In this document: piece by piece, positions 33,091 to 42,016 of the stretch
Numbering within the stretch: the first letter of the stretch is position 1
How the letters are laid out: the number at the start of each line of letters is the position of its first letter
Assembly (NCBI GenBank): GCA_016791265.1
Contig: JAEUMY010000020.1
Span: 1 to 64,000 of the forward strand
Origin: Betaproteobacteria bacterium
Lineage (GTDB): Bacteria; Pseudomonadota; Gammaproteobacteria; Burkholderiales; Usitatibacteraceae
Direction of reading: 5' to 3'
DNA length: 64,000 nucleotides
The notes under the pieces: generated by a model
Seen by the model: the letters and a program-made list of their open reading frames with translations, nothing else
What the model was told of the DNA's origin: nothing
The model's database searches: none
Position numbers and translations under genes: made by a program

Positions 33091-33747
33091 GTGAGCCGGC
33101 GCACGCGAGCCGTCCTGTTCGATCTGGACGGCACTCTGCTCGACACCGCGCCCGACATGGCGCGCGCACTCAATGCCATGCGCTCCAGACGCGGCATGCC
33201 GCCGCTTCCCGTTGCGAATATTCGCACCCACGTCGGCAGCGGCGCGCGCGGCATGCTGCTCGTCGGTTTCGGCCTCAAGCCGGAGGACGCGGACTTTCCC
33301 GCGTTACGGACGGAGTTCCTCGACCACTACGAGCAGGACGTCTACGCCGAGACTGTGCTCTTCCCCGGCATGCCGGATCTTCTCGCCCGACTCGATCAAG
33401 CGAACGTCTCCTGGGGCATCGTCACCAATAAGGCCAGCCGTTTCACGCTGCCCCTTCTGGACGCGATGGGCCTGCGCGAACATGCCGCCTGCGTTGTGTG
33501 CGGCGACACCACGCCGCACGCCAAGCCGCATCCCGAACCGCTGTTGCATGCCTGCCGCGAACTGGACGTCACGCCAGCCTCGGCCCTCTACGTTGGCGAT
33601 GACCTGCGCGACGTGCAGGCCGCGCGCGCCGCGAATATTCGCGTGCTTGCCGCCGCGTGGGGCTATCTCGGTACGGGCGATCCGCCTGAAGACTGGCAGG
33701 CCGATGCGGTCATCGCGCACGCGGGCGAAGTCGCGGCGCACCTCTAA
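33091..33747 (+). CDS. gph: Phosphoglycolate phosphatase (HAD superfamily)
   Basis: A 218-residue HAD hydrolase. Motif I is LFDLDGTLLDTAPDMA (residues 9–24), motif II IVTNKAS, motif III lysine in AKPHPEPLL, and motif IV YVGDDLRDVQAA. Position after ubiG supports phosphoglycolate phosphatase or the related MurNAc-6-phosphate phosphatase role. Start is GTG at 33091, 22 bases after the DUF1501 stop. It is the only gene here carrying two exact palindrome copies (VANIRTH and AANIRVL), 406 bases apart. Confidence 0.92.
   Translation: MSRRTRAVLFDLDGTLLDTAPDMARALNAMRSRRGMPPLPVANIRTHVGSGARGMLLVGFGLKPEDADFPALRTEFLDHYEQDVYAETVLFPGMPDLLARLDQANVSWGIVTNKASRFTLPLLDAMGLREHAACVVCGDTTPHAKPHPEPLLHACRELDVTPASALYVGDDLRDVQAARAANIRVLAAAWGYLGTGDPPEDWQADAVIAHAGEVAAHL
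33214..33225. repeat. Iterated palindrome, copy 13
   Basis: Exact copy in gph, read as ANIR. Confidence 0.95.
33631..33642. repeat. Iterated palindrome, copy 14
   Basis: Second exact copy in gph, also read as ANIR. Confidence 0.95.
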
Positions 33748-33928
33748 CGTCGCGCCGCCTGTTTTCCAACTGCCGTGTGCATGGGTTCGCAGCAGAATGT
33801 GGCCGGGCGTTGCATTTCGAACATATTTCGCCCTGCTCAAACCGAACTCCGCCACAAATCAGTACAGAACGCCATGTGACGATCCGTAGCATCCGTCTCG
33901 TTTTCCACACCATACGAGAGGGAATGCA

Positions 33929-36625
33929 ATGCAAAGACCAAAAACAGCCCGATTGACCCAACAACTTGCGGCAATCGGCCTCATCAGTTTCACCGCTGCG
34001 AGCAACACGGCGGTGTTGGCGCAAACCACGCCGCCACCCAAGACCGAGAAGATTGAAGTCACCGGGTCCAGCATCAAGCGCATCGAAGGCGAATCCGCAC
34101 TGCCGGTCACGGTCATCACACGCGCGGAGATCGACCGCTCGGGCGCCACGAACCCAATGGAGTTGCTCAGCATCCTCTCCACCAACAACAGCGCGGGCAA
34201 CGTCAATCTCGGCAACGTGATTGGCTCATCCACCTTTTCTGCCCAGACCGCCTCGCTGCGCGGTCTCGGTGGCGGTCGAACGCTTGTGCTGGTCGACGGC
34301 AAGCGGATCAACGGCGTTGCTGGCGAAGTTCAGGGCGTGCAAGGCGTGAATCTCGCAGTCATTCCGGTGGCTGCCATCGAGCGCGTGGAGGTACTGAAGG
34401 ATGGCGCCTCCGCGATCTACGGGTCCGACGCGATTGGCGGCGTGGTGAACTTCATCCTCCGCACCGACTATCGAGGCGCCGAGGCAACGGTCTATGCAGG
34501 CGTGCCCACCCGCAGTGGCGGCGGTGACCAGCAACAGGCCAACGGTTCTTTCGGCTGGGGCGACCTTGTCAAGGATGGCTACAACATCGTCTTTTCCGCC
34601 GCTTACAACAACCAGAAAAGCCTCGATCAACGGGATAGAGATTTCTCCCGGACTTCGTTCAGGCCCGAGATCGGACTCGTCGGCTTCTCCAGCAATACTT
34701 TTCCCGGCAACGTCACGACCGGCGGCATCGGCGTCATCGGTTTCCCCAACTGCGAACCCTCGTTTGTCGTGGGAACAACCTGCCGTTACGACCCATCGCG
34801 GACGCCGGGTGTCATGGGCATTCCGAAAACGGAAACCTTCAACACATTTGTTTCTGGACGATTCCAGATCAATAACGACTGGCAAGGCTATGCAACGCTG
34901 CTCGCGTCCAAGGACGAGAACAACTACGTCATCCAGCCTGTGCCGATCTCCAGTCTCTTTCCTTTCGGACCGGGCGCGACCACGGACTCCACCATTCTCA
35001 TCCGGCCTTCCAGTCCGTTCTACCCCACCGCGCAAGCAATTGCCGCGGGCGTCAATGGGCAGCCGCTCGATGTGCGCTGGCGGGCGTTTGAGGCGGGCTT
35101 GCGCGACACCACCGACACCAACGAATCAAACCAACTCTCCGTGGGTTTGAAAGGCGGCTGGAGCGGCTGGGATATGGACGCGTCGTACTTTCACTCACGT
35201 GGCAAGGTCAAGTCGAAGATCAACGGCGGCTTTCCCGATGCGTCACTGCTCCTGCCCATTCTCAACAGCGGCAGGGTGAATCTCTTCGGCCCCAACACGC
35301 CAGCCATCACGGCGGAAATTCGCGCGACAAACTTCAACGGCGAAGTCCTCAACGGCGAATCGACGTCGTATGGCTTCGGCGCCAAGGCTGGACGCGAGCT
35401 CTTCGCACTGCCGGGCGGTCGCGCCGCCTTTGCTGCCGGCTTTGACTTCCGTGAGGAAAAGCTGGACCAGCGCTATGCGGCACAGATTCGCAGCGGCAAC
35501 ATTTCCGGCTTCGGCGGCAGCTTTCCCGATCTGTCCGGTTCACGCGACGTGAAGGCAGTCTTCGCTGAATTGAACCTGCCAATCCTGAAATCGCTGGAAG
35601 CGAGCATCGCCGTTCGTCAGGACCGCTACAGCGATTTTGGCAATTCGACCAATCCGAAAGTATCGATACGCTGGCAGCCGACCAAGGACATTCTGGCTCG
35701 CGCGTCCTACGGCAAAGGCTTCCTTGCACCCTCCCTTTATCAGCTATTCATCCCGCAGGCCACGACGGTCTCTCCGGCCGGCACGGATGACCCTGTACGT
35801 TGCCCTGTGACCCAGAATGTTGGCTTGGACTGCGACACCCAGTTCACCATCATCACGGGCGGTAACGCGGCGCTGCGCCCGGAAAAGTCTGAACAGGCGA
35901 CAGCAGGCGTCGTCTACGAGCCCAGCACTCAGTGGTCGTTCTCGGCGGACTACTTCAAGATTCGTCTGAACGGCGCCATCACCAACGGCATCCCGTACAC
36001 AACCATCCTGGGTGACCTCGCCCAGTACGGCAACCTGGTCACACGCGGCCCTGCGGATCCGGCCTTCCCCAACCTGCCAGGTCGTATCCAGTCAATCCTG
36101 GGCACTTACCTCAACCTGGGCAACATTCACATCCAAGGCTTTGATGTCGAGGCGCACTACAAGGCGCCGGCCAAGTCCTGGGGACGCGTTCGTTTCGACA
36201 TCAGCGGTACCTATTACACCCGCTACGACGCTCAGCAAACTGATGGTTCCTACCTGGGCGCGGTGTCAAACAACTTTGGTGCGACCGTGAGCGGAACAAC
36301 ACCAAGATGGCGCCACTACGCCAGCCTCTCCTGGGAAAGGGGACCTTGGACCGCAACGCTGGCGAACAATCACCAGTCGGCTTATCGCGATGTGGGCACC
36401 GACGCGAACGACAACTTCCGCACGGTCAGCGCGATGTCGCTTTGGGATGTTCAGGGCACATACAGTGGCTGGAAAAACCTCACGTTCACGTTGGGCGTGA
36501 AAAATCTGCTCGACACCAACCCGCCACTCACCAATCAGCAGACCACGTTCCAGGCAGGCTACGACCCGTCGTACTACGACGCCCGCGCCCGCTTTGTCTA
36601 CGGGTCTGTGCGACTGAAGTTCTGA
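33929..36625 (+). CDS. TonB-dependent outer membrane receptor
   Basis: An 898-residue outer membrane transporter. A signal peptide (to about residue 31, AVLAQ) is followed by a TonB-box-like KIEVTGSSIKRIEGE, then a plug domain with LRGLGGGRTLVLVDGKR and ASAIYGSDAIGGVVNFILRTDYRG (about residues 165–190), and a beta-barrel ending YGSVRLKF with the expected C-terminal Phe. The closest wording is to receptors used by environmental Proteobacteria for large organic substrates; the ligand is unknown. GAGAGGGA lies 6 bases before the ATG. No partner genes flank it, and it has its own terminator. Confidence 0.95.
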   Translation: MQRPKTARLTQQLAAIGLISFTAASNTAVLAQTTPPPKTEKIEVTGSSIKRIEGESALPVTVITRAEIDRSGATNPMELLSILSTNNSAGNVNLGNVIGSSTFSAQTASLRGLGGGRTLVLVDGKRINGVAGEVQGVQGVNLAVIPVAAIERVEVLKDGASAIYGSDAIGGVVNFILRTDYRGAEATVYAGVPTRSGGGDQQQANGSFGWGDLVKDGYNIVFSAAYNNQKSLDQRDRDFSRTSFRPEIGLVGFSSNTFPGNVTTGGIGVIGFPNCEPSFVVGTTCRYDPSRTPGVMGIPKTETFNTFVSGRFQINNDWQGYATLLASKDENNYVIQPVPISSLFPFGPGATTDSTILIRPSSPFYPTAQAIAAGVNGQPLDVRWRAFEAGLRDTTDTNESNQLSVGLKGGWSGWDMDASYFHSRGKVKSKINGGFPDASLLLPILNSGRVNLFGPNTPAITAEIRATNFNGEVLNGESTSYGFGAKAGRELFALPGGRAAFAAGFDFREEKLDQRYAAQIRSGNISGFGGSFPDLSGSRDVKAVFAELNLPILKSLEASIAVRQDRYSDFGNSTNPKVSIRWQPTKDILARASYGKGFLAPSLYQLFIPQATTVSPAGTDDPVRCPVTQNVGLDCDTQFTIITGGNAALRPEKSEQATAGVVYEPSTQWSFSADYFKIRLNGAITNGIPYTTILGDLAQYGNLVTRGPADPAFPNLPGRIQSILGTYLNLGNIHIQGFDVEAHYKAPAKSWGRVRFDISGTYYTRYDAQQTDGSYLGAVSNNFGATVSGTTPRWRHYASLSWERGPWTATLANNHQSAYRDVGTDANDNFRTVSAMSLWDVQGTYSGWKNLTFTLGVKNLLDTNPPLTNQQTTFQAGYDPSYYDARARFVYGSVRLKF

Positions 36626-36652
36626 TGTCAGCGAGTCATGCAAGTGTTGCAG

Positions 36653-36685
36653 CCGGCCCTCGAAAGGGGGCCGGTTGTTGTTTTT
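36653..36685 (+). terminator. Rho-independent terminator of the TonB receptor gene
   Basis: Stem CCGGCCC / GGGCCGG with an 8-base loop, followed by TTGTTGTTTTT, 28 bases after the stop codon. Confidence 0.9.
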
Positions 36686-37039
36686 CAGCAACGCGAGTTC
36701 AGATCGACATGTGCGTCACCGCACCATGTGCAGTGCGAATATTCGCATCAACCCATTCAATCCATTGAGTATTTTCGTGAATCTCGCGAGATTTGACAGT
36801 TCGTTGCAAAACCCCCATATCGAATCACGGTCCGCTACATATCGCCATATGAATCGGCCTAGCATTTCCATCGCGTCCTCGACTCAATCCACAGGTAGGA
36901 AAGCTGTTCGCGACTCATCCTTCCTTTACGCTTCATGCTTGGCCTTCGGGGTATTCTTATGGCCCTTCCCCACTTCCACGATTCAAGCGCGGCGACTGAT
37001 CACGGGTCGCTGGGACGAAACGTGCCCAAGGTGACCGCC
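36686..37039 (+). promoter_or_regulatory. Intergenic region upstream of the RstBA-like unit
   Basis: No gene is credible in these ~350 bases. It holds an exact palindrome at 36735–36746 and a perfect -35-like TTGACA at 36793–36798. Three CATAT elements start at 36816, 36838 and 36846 (CATATCGAAT, CATATCG, CATATGAATCG). TACATATCG at 36836–36844 resembles the first half of the E. coli RstA box (TACATNTNGTTACA). A matching -10 could not be fixed with confidence, so the promoter call is tentative. Confidence 0.4.
36735..36746. repeat. Iterated palindrome, copy 15
   Basis: Exact copy in the intergenic region after the TonB receptor terminator. Confidence 0.95.
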
Positions 37040-37456
37040 ATGCGATGCTTCCGCCCCACCACGCCTCTTCTCCGCCACGCCGTTGCCGCGCTCCTGTCCG
37101 CAGGCTTCATGGCTGTTTCGCCCTCTCAGGCGGCCATCCCGCTCTCGGGCCCCTGCGATCCAGACTTCCACGTGGGCAATTGCACACCCGGCACGACCAA
37201 GGACGAGCGGCCCGCACCCCCGGCCAAGCCAGCGGCCGCGGCGAAGCCTGCGGCACCCGCTCCCGCAACGCCCGCAACGCCCGCACCGCTCAAATCCGCA
37301 CCTGCGGCCAAGACGCCCGCCGATACGCGCCCCGACACTGCAACGCGGGTATCGATGTCAGCCGAAGAGAACTGTCCCAAAATCCAGCGTGCGGAAACCG
37401 ATGAGAACACCGGTCCGCTGGTCGCGTTCTCGGCCCCACCCCTGATCGCACCGTAG
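37040..37456 (+). CDS. Small secreted Ala/Pro-rich protein of unknown function
   Basis: A 138-residue protein that I do not recognise. Residues 1–34 look like a signal peptide (LLRHAVAALLSAGFMAVSPSQAA). A short Cys-containing mature start (LSGPCDPDFHVGNCTPGTT) is followed by an Ala/Pro/Lys linker (about residues 55–100) and a third cysteine in SAEENCPKIQRAE near the C-terminus. It ends 54 bases before the histidine kinase gene on the same strand, so it could be a periplasmic accessory of that sensor; this is inference. The true start could be further upstream in the open frame, but the signal peptide supports 37040. Confidence 0.65.
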   Translation: MRCFRPTTPLLRHAVAALLSAGFMAVSPSQAAIPLSGPCDPDFHVGNCTPGTTKDERPAPPAKPAAAAKPAAPAPATPATPAPLKSAPAAKTPADTRPDTATRVSMSAEENCPKIQRAETDENTGPLVAFSAPPLIAP

Positions 37457-37510
37457 CTTCGCGCCGACTCACCGCCCTGATCACGGACTCAACCTGGCTC
37501 GTCACTCACC

Positions 37511-38896
37511 ATGATTCGTCTTTTCATCAAGATGTACGGGCTCCTGATCGCCACCCTCGTGGTGTCGTTCTACATCCAGACGGAGGTCATCGACTACTTT
37601 CGCTCGCTGTCTGCGCCGGTCAATGTGCGCGAGCGCTTCAGCGGCGCGTTCTTCATGATCGAGCAGGAGCTGAAGCGCTCTCCGCCAGCCACGTGGCCTG
37701 AGAAAGTGGCACAGATGAAACCGGGATTTGGCACGCCATTGAGCCTCGAATCCCGGAGCGCCCTGCAAGACCGCTTCACTCTGAGTGGCGACAGACTGGC
37801 CGCATTCGATGACGGCCGCATCGTGACCCACGAACGCAAACAGGGTGGCTTCTACCTCTCGAAACGCGTCGGCGGCAGCGATCAAGGCATCCTGCTCGAA
37901 TTCCCCGGGCCACGCGACATGCGCCGGGAAATCTACGCCATCAACTGGACCATCGAGTTCCTCATGGTGGCGCTCCTCTTGTGGTTCTGGGTGCGCCCGT
38001 TCTGGCGTGACCTGATGGCGTTGCGCGGCGCGGCCGAAAAGGTGGGCGGCGGCGATCTCGACGTGCAGGTCAACATGCGCAGGAGTTCGCCACTGTTCGA
38101 CTTCGCTCACCGCTTCAACGAAATGACGGCGCGCATCAACACGCTCATGAAATCGCAGAAGGAGCTCACCAATTCCGTGTCGCACGAGCTGCGCACGCCG
38201 CTGGCGCGGCTGCGCTTCAGCCAGCATCTCGCCACGGATGAACCAACGGCTGAGGGCAAGGATCGCTACCTCGCGCTGATGGATCGCGACATCGATGAGC
38301 TCGATGAGCTCTCCAGCGAGCTTCTGACCTATGCGAAGCTTGAAAGCGGCACGCCCGATGTCGTGCTGGTGAAGGTGCCGGCGGCGCCGTGGCTTGAAGA
38401 CATTCTTGATGCCGCGCGCCGGCTCGCCGACGCCGAAGGCAAGTCGATCCGCATCGGCGCCAATCTGCAGCTAAGCGAGCTGGTCTGCGAGCCCCGCTAC
38501 ATGGCCCGAGCGCTGTCCAATCTTCTGCGCAACGCCCTCCGCTTTGCCGAAACAGCCATCCATGTCGACGTGACGCAAACCGATGAGCATTACCGCATCA
38601 CGGTGGATGATGATGGTCCGGGCATTCCGGTGAGCGAACATGAACGCCTCTTTCAACCCTTCACCCGGCTGGACAAGAGCCGCGACCGCGCCACCGGCGG
38701 GTTCGGCATGGGGCTTGCCATCGTGCGCCAGATCGCGCTCTGGCATGGCGGCACGGCATGCATCGGCGTCGCGCCCGCAGGCGGCGCGCGCATCGTCATC
38801 GAATGGCGGCGCCTGGCGCCCGGCCGCAGCCCGGTCGTGACGAACCGTCAGGGATCGGCACAATCCGCTACGCACCCCGCTCCGGCAAGCGTCTAA
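37511..38896 (+). CDS. Sensor histidine kinase (RstB/EnvZ-like)
   Basis: A 461-residue membrane sensor. TM1 is LFIKMYGLLIATLVVSFYI (residues 3–22) and TM2 INWTIEFLMVALLLWFWV (about 144–161), bounding a ~120-residue periplasmic domain. A HAMP linker follows, then the H-box SVSHELRTPLARLRF (His about residue 225), N-box ALSNLLRNALRFA, and G boxes DDDGPGIPV and GGFGMGLAIVRQ. The pairing with the RstA-like regulator that follows, and the short periplasmic domain, favour an RstB-like kinase. The C-terminal 25 residues are unstructured. It is followed after 93 bases by the regulator. Confidence 0.92.
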   Translation: MIRLFIKMYGLLIATLVVSFYIQTEVIDYFRSLSAPVNVRERFSGAFFMIEQELKRSPPATWPEKVAQMKPGFGTPLSLESRSALQDRFTLSGDRLAAFDDGRIVTHERKQGGFYLSKRVGGSDQGILLEFPGPRDMRREIYAINWTIEFLMVALLLWFWVRPFWRDLMALRGAAEKVGGGDLDVQVNMRRSSPLFDFAHRFNEMTARINTLMKSQKELTNSVSHELRTPLARLRFSQHLATDEPTAEGKDRYLALMDRDIDELDELSSELLTYAKLESGTPDVVLVKVPAAPWLEDILDAARRLADAEGKSIRIGANLQLSELVCEPRYMARALSNLLRNALRFAETAIHVDVTQTDEHYRITVDDDGPGIPVSEHERLFQPFTRLDKSRDRATGGFGMGLAIVRQIALWHGGTACIGVAPAGGARIVIEWRRLAPGRSPVVTNRQGSAQSATHPAPASV

Positions 38897-38989
38897 CGTT
38901 ACGACTTGAGTCACAGTTGTGACAACCGCTGCCCGGCCGAGTCTGGCTGATGGTCGCAAACCACAAAGCCGCTAAACTAGGAGCTTCCC

Positions 38990-39769
38990 ATGGACCTGCA
39001 GGCAAGCCGTCCCATGCCCCAACCCAACCTGCCCCCGCCGCCTTCCGCCGTCGCGCCGACGTCGCATCGCGTTCTGGTGGTCGAAGACGACACCGGCCTC
39101 GCCAACCTGATCGCGGACTACCTGTCCAAGAACGACATGGAGGTGATGTGCGAGTCGCGCGGCGACCGCGCGCTGGATCGCATCGCGAAGGAGCAGCCCG
39201 ATCTCATCGTGCTGGACGTGATGCTGCCCGGCAAGGATGGCTTCGAAATCTGCCGCGAGTTGCGCAGCCAGGGCGGCACGCTCGGCGAGACGCCGGTCGT
39301 CATGCTCACCGCGCGGGAAGAGGACTTCGACCAGGTCCTGGGCCTCGAACTGGGCGCCGACGACTACCTCGCCAAACCGGTGCAACCGCGCGTCCTGCTC
39401 GCCCACATCAAAGCCATCCTGCGCCGCGCCACTCATACGGAGAAACCGGCGAGCGAGAGTGAAGCCCTGCAGTTTGGCAAGCTGCGCATCCACTTCGTGG
39501 CCCGCGAGGTGAATCTCAACGGCCGCAACATCGACCTCACCACGGCCGAGTTCGATCTCCTGTGGCTCCTCGCGTCTCATGCCGGCAAGGTGCTCACCCG
39601 CAATGAAATCCTGAAGGCGTTGCGCGGACTGGACTACGACGGCACCGACCGCTCCATCGATTCGCGCATTTCCCGTCTGCGCCGGAAGCTCGGCGATGAT
39701 GCGGTGGCCTCGTCACGCATCAAGACCATTCGGCCGCACGGCTATCTCTTCAGCCCCACAGCATGGTGA
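38990..39769 (+). CDS. OmpR-family response regulator (RstA-like)
   Basis: A 259-residue response regulator. A Pro-rich lead (residues 1–25) precedes the receiver domain (VLVVEDDTGLANLIADYL; phospho-accepting Asp in LIVLDVMLPGKDGFE, about residue 75; Lys in YLAKPVQPR). The C-terminal winged helix follows (TTAEFDLLWLLASHAGKVLTRNEIL, RSIDSRISRLRRKLGD). The LRGLDYDGTDRSID stretch is close to RstA. The upstream kinase is its likely partner. The stop overlaps the next gene by 7 bases. Confidence 0.93.
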   Translation: MDLQASRPMPQPNLPPPPSAVAPTSHRVLVVEDDTGLANLIADYLSKNDMEVMCESRGDRALDRIAKEQPDLIVLDVMLPGKDGFEICRELRSQGGTLGETPVVMLTAREEDFDQVLGLELGADDYLAKPVQPRVLLAHIKAILRRATHTEKPASESEALQFGKLRIHFVAREVNLNGRNIDLTTAEFDLLWLLASHAGKVLTRNEILKALRGLDYDGTDRSIDSRISRLRRKLGDDAVASSRIKTIRPHGYLFSPTAW

Positions 39770-40173
39770 TCGCGCGACTATTCGCTTCGCTCATCTGCGC
39801 CTTGTCGTTCGCCGCAGGGGCGCAAGCGCCTGCGGAAGCGACGAAACCCGCGGCGCCGCCCGCGACAGCGGCAAAACTCTTCGCCATCGAGATCACCACC
39901 GGCCCGTCGTGGGACGCGGCCAAGCCACCGGGCCAGCAGGCGTACTTCCGCGAGCACTCCGCGCATTTGAAGAAACTTCGCGATGAGGGCCGCATCAAAA
40001 TGGGCGCCCGCTATGCGGACAAGGGCCTCGTCATCATTGAAGCGGCCGATGAAGCGGAGGCGCGCGCGCTGGTCGAGGCCGATCCATCGATGAAGGCGGG
40101 CACCTTCAAGTTCACGCTGGCCGAAATGCGCGTGTTCTATCCTGGCCAGGTGGGCGCCGAACGCAAGCCCTGA
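39763..40173 (+). CDS. Secreted YciI-like protein
   Basis: A 136-residue protein with a signal peptide (MVIARLFASLICALSFAAGAQA) followed by an Ala/Pro linker and a dimeric alpha-beta (YciI) domain: YFREHSAHLKKLRDEGRIKMGARYADKGLVIIEAADEAEARALVEADP. Cytoplasmic YciI proteins lack a signal, so export is unusual. It begins inside the last codons of the response regulator gene (ATGGTGATC overlap), so its translation is coupled to that gene. Function is unknown. Confidence 0.8.
   Translation: MVIARLFASLICALSFAAGAQAPAEATKPAAPPATAAKLFAIEITTGPSWDAAKPPGQQAYFREHSAHLKKLRDEGRIKMGARYADKGLVIIEAADEAEARALVEADPSMKAGTFKFTLAEMRVFYPGQVGAERKP
39774..39785. repeat. Near copy of the palindrome (one mismatch)
   Basis: GCGACTATTCGC at the start of the secreted YciI-like gene, read as ARLFA; it could be chance. 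Confidence 0.4.
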
Positions 40174-40205
40174 CTTTTTCGCCGGCCCGGTCGCTGTTCA
40201 TCACC

Positions 40206-40217
40206 GCGAATATTCGC
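40206..40217. repeat. Iterated palindrome, copy 16
   Basis: Exact copy in the gap between the YciI-like and TPR-like genes. Confidence 0.95.
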
Positions 40218-40406
40218 AGCGTATCGCCCGCCGAAACAATTTGTGCCGGCAACCACTCCACGGAAGCCATCAGCGCCCGCGATGCGGTTTTCTGTGACGC
40301 TCGCGAGCCACGGCAACCACGCGGCACGGACTGGCACGAACTTCCCGCATGCTCCAGATCAATATGAGTACGCAGCGCGTGCTGCGAGTCCCTTGATGGA
40401 GCACAC

Positions 40407-40772
40407 ATGAATCAGACCACGTCGCGCAGAATTTCCGTCCTGCTGGCCGCCGCAGCGTTCACCCTGTCCGGAGCGAGCTTCGCCGGCCCCAGCAACCTGT
40501 GGACGGACAACCACGGCCACAATTCCATCGCCGTGCCGCTGGATACGCCCAATCAGGGCATCGCCCGCGCCAAGCAGTTGATGCAGGATCAGCAGCATCT
40601 GCGCGCCGCCCGCGCGCTGCACAGGGTCGTCACGCGCTGGCCCAACGCCAGTCAAGCACACGAGCTGCTTGCGGATGCGCTCAACAAGCTGGGCGAGACC
40701 CAGCTAGCGGATAAGCATGCGCGGCTCGCGCGCGCCACTGCGGCGGGCGAGCCGATCTCGACGGTGAACTGA
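40407..40772 (+). CDS. Small secreted TPR-like protein
   Basis: A 121-residue protein with a signal peptide (MNQTTSRRISVLLAAAAFTLSGASFA) and a helical mature part that reads like two tetratricopeptide units (IARAKQLMQDQQHLRAARALHRVV and SQAHELLADALNKLGETQLADKHARLA). No catalytic motif is seen. It stands alone, convergent with the cation transporter. The 233-base gap before it contains an exact palindrome at 40206–40217 and nothing else I can name. Confidence 0.7.
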   Translation: MNQTTSRRISVLLAAAAFTLSGASFAGPSNLWTDNHGHNSIAVPLDTPNQGIARAKQLMQDQQHLRAARALHRVVTRWPNASQAHELLADALNKLGETQLADKHARLARATAAGEPISTVN

Positions 40773-40780
40773 ATCGCCGT

Positions 40781-41752
40781 TCAGGCTGGATGATCCGACC
40801 AGGCGCGCGGATCCTCCAGCGGCTCGAGGTGGATCAGGACTTCCGCGTGCGGGACTGCGGCACGCAGGTCCGCTTCGACTTGCTCCACCAGATCATGCCC
40901 GGCCTGCACCGACAGCGCGCCGGGCACCAGCACATGCACATCGATGAAGTGACGCCGGCCCGCCTGACGGGTGCGTAACGCGTGGTAGTCGTTGCCGCCA
41001 TCCCGCAACCGATCCAGCACGGCGCGCACACGGGCCAGCTCGTCGTCGGGAATGCTTCTGTCCATGAGTCCATCAAACGAGCGGCGCATCAAGCGCCAAC
41101 CTTCGGCGAGGATGTGCAGCCCGACCACGATGGCGATGACCGCATCCAGCCAATGAAGGCCGGTCGCCGCGACCAGCATGAGTCCCGCCACGACGCCCGC
41201 CGTGGTCCAGACATCGGTCATCAAATGCCGTCCGTCCGCCTCGAGCGTGATCGACCGGTGCCGCCTGCCCGCCCGCAAGAGAATGCCCGCGCACACCGCG
41301 TTGGCCACTGACGCGATGACCGCCAGCACCAAACCCAACCCCGCTGACTCGATCGGCACCGGCGCCCAGAGCCTGGGCACGGATGTCCACAGGATCAACC
41401 CTGCGGCCACGAAAATCAGCCCGCCCTCCAGACCACTGGAGAAAAACTCGACCTTGTCGTGACCAAATGGATGGTCCGCATCCGGCGCCTGGCTGGCGTA
41501 GGCGAGCGATGCAAGCGCGACACAGGCGGCGACCAGATTGACGCCACTTTCCAACGCGTCCGAAAGCAGGGCCACCGACCCCGTCACCCACCAGGCACTC
41601 ACCTTCAGCACGATCACCACCAGCGATGTCGCGAGCGACAGCCAGGCGTAATGGGTGAGACGGACGCGTGGTGCATCCAAGACGGGCGTGGACGCCGCGC
41701 TTTCGCCTGGAACCCGTTGTTTGCCTGAGCGGAGCGAGTCGTTCTCGTTCAT
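40781..41752 (-). CDS. Cation diffusion facilitator family transporter
   Basis: A 323-residue CDF efflux protein for divalent metals. Six membrane segments begin near residue 35 (YAWLSLATSLVVIVLKVSAWW). Metal-site motifs are LLSDALESGVN in TM2, HPFGHDKVEFF in the first loop and ADGRHLMTDVWTT in TM5. A cytoplasmic alpha-beta domain ends the protein (HFIDVHVLVPGALSVQAGHDL). The TM2 site with S/D rather than H/D leaves the metal uncertain (Zn, Fe or Mn). The start MNENDS at 41752 has no Shine-Dalgarno; a one-mismatch palindrome (GCGAATATTCGT) lies 1 base upstream. Longer starts up to 41830 are open but less likely. Confidence 0.88.
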   Translation of the reverse strand: MNENDSLRSGKQRVPGESAASTPVLDAPRVRLTHYAWLSLATSLVVIVLKVSAWWVTGSVALLSDALESGVNLVAACVALASLAYASQAPDADHPFGHDKVEFFSSGLEGGLIFVAAGLILWTSVPRLWAPVPIESAGLGLVLAVIASVANAVCAGILLRAGRRHRSITLEADGRHLMTDVWTTAGVVAGLMLVAATGLHWLDAVIAIVVGLHILAEGWRLMRRSFDGLMDRSIPDDELARVRAVLDRLRDGGNDYHALRTRQAGRRHFIDVHVLVPGALSVQAGHDLVEQVEADLRAAVPHAEVLIHLEPLEDPRAWSDHPA

Positions 41753-41753
41753 T

Positions 41754-41765
41754 GCGAATATTCGT
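41754..41765. repeat. Near copy of the palindrome (one mismatch)
   Basis: GCGAATATTCGT one base upstream of the cation transporter start codon, in place of a ribosome binding site. Confidence 0.7.
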
Positions 41766-42016
41766 GAGGGGACCGCAAGGCGCGGCAACATCCGGATCCA
41801 CGTGCGACCCGTAACCAGCAAGGACCACACACACCCGGTTACCTGTCTTTGCCGGTCGCTTTGGCGCGGTCGCGTCCAGCATAGCGGACTTTGCCCGTCC
41901 TGATGGATGACGCCGCGGTCACTGTGCTATTGTTTTCGTGCCGTCCGGGGGAGCGGGCGGTGCCCAGGTCCGGGTTTGATTGCCGGCCGTCCGTAAACCA
42001 ACTAAAAGACACGACC

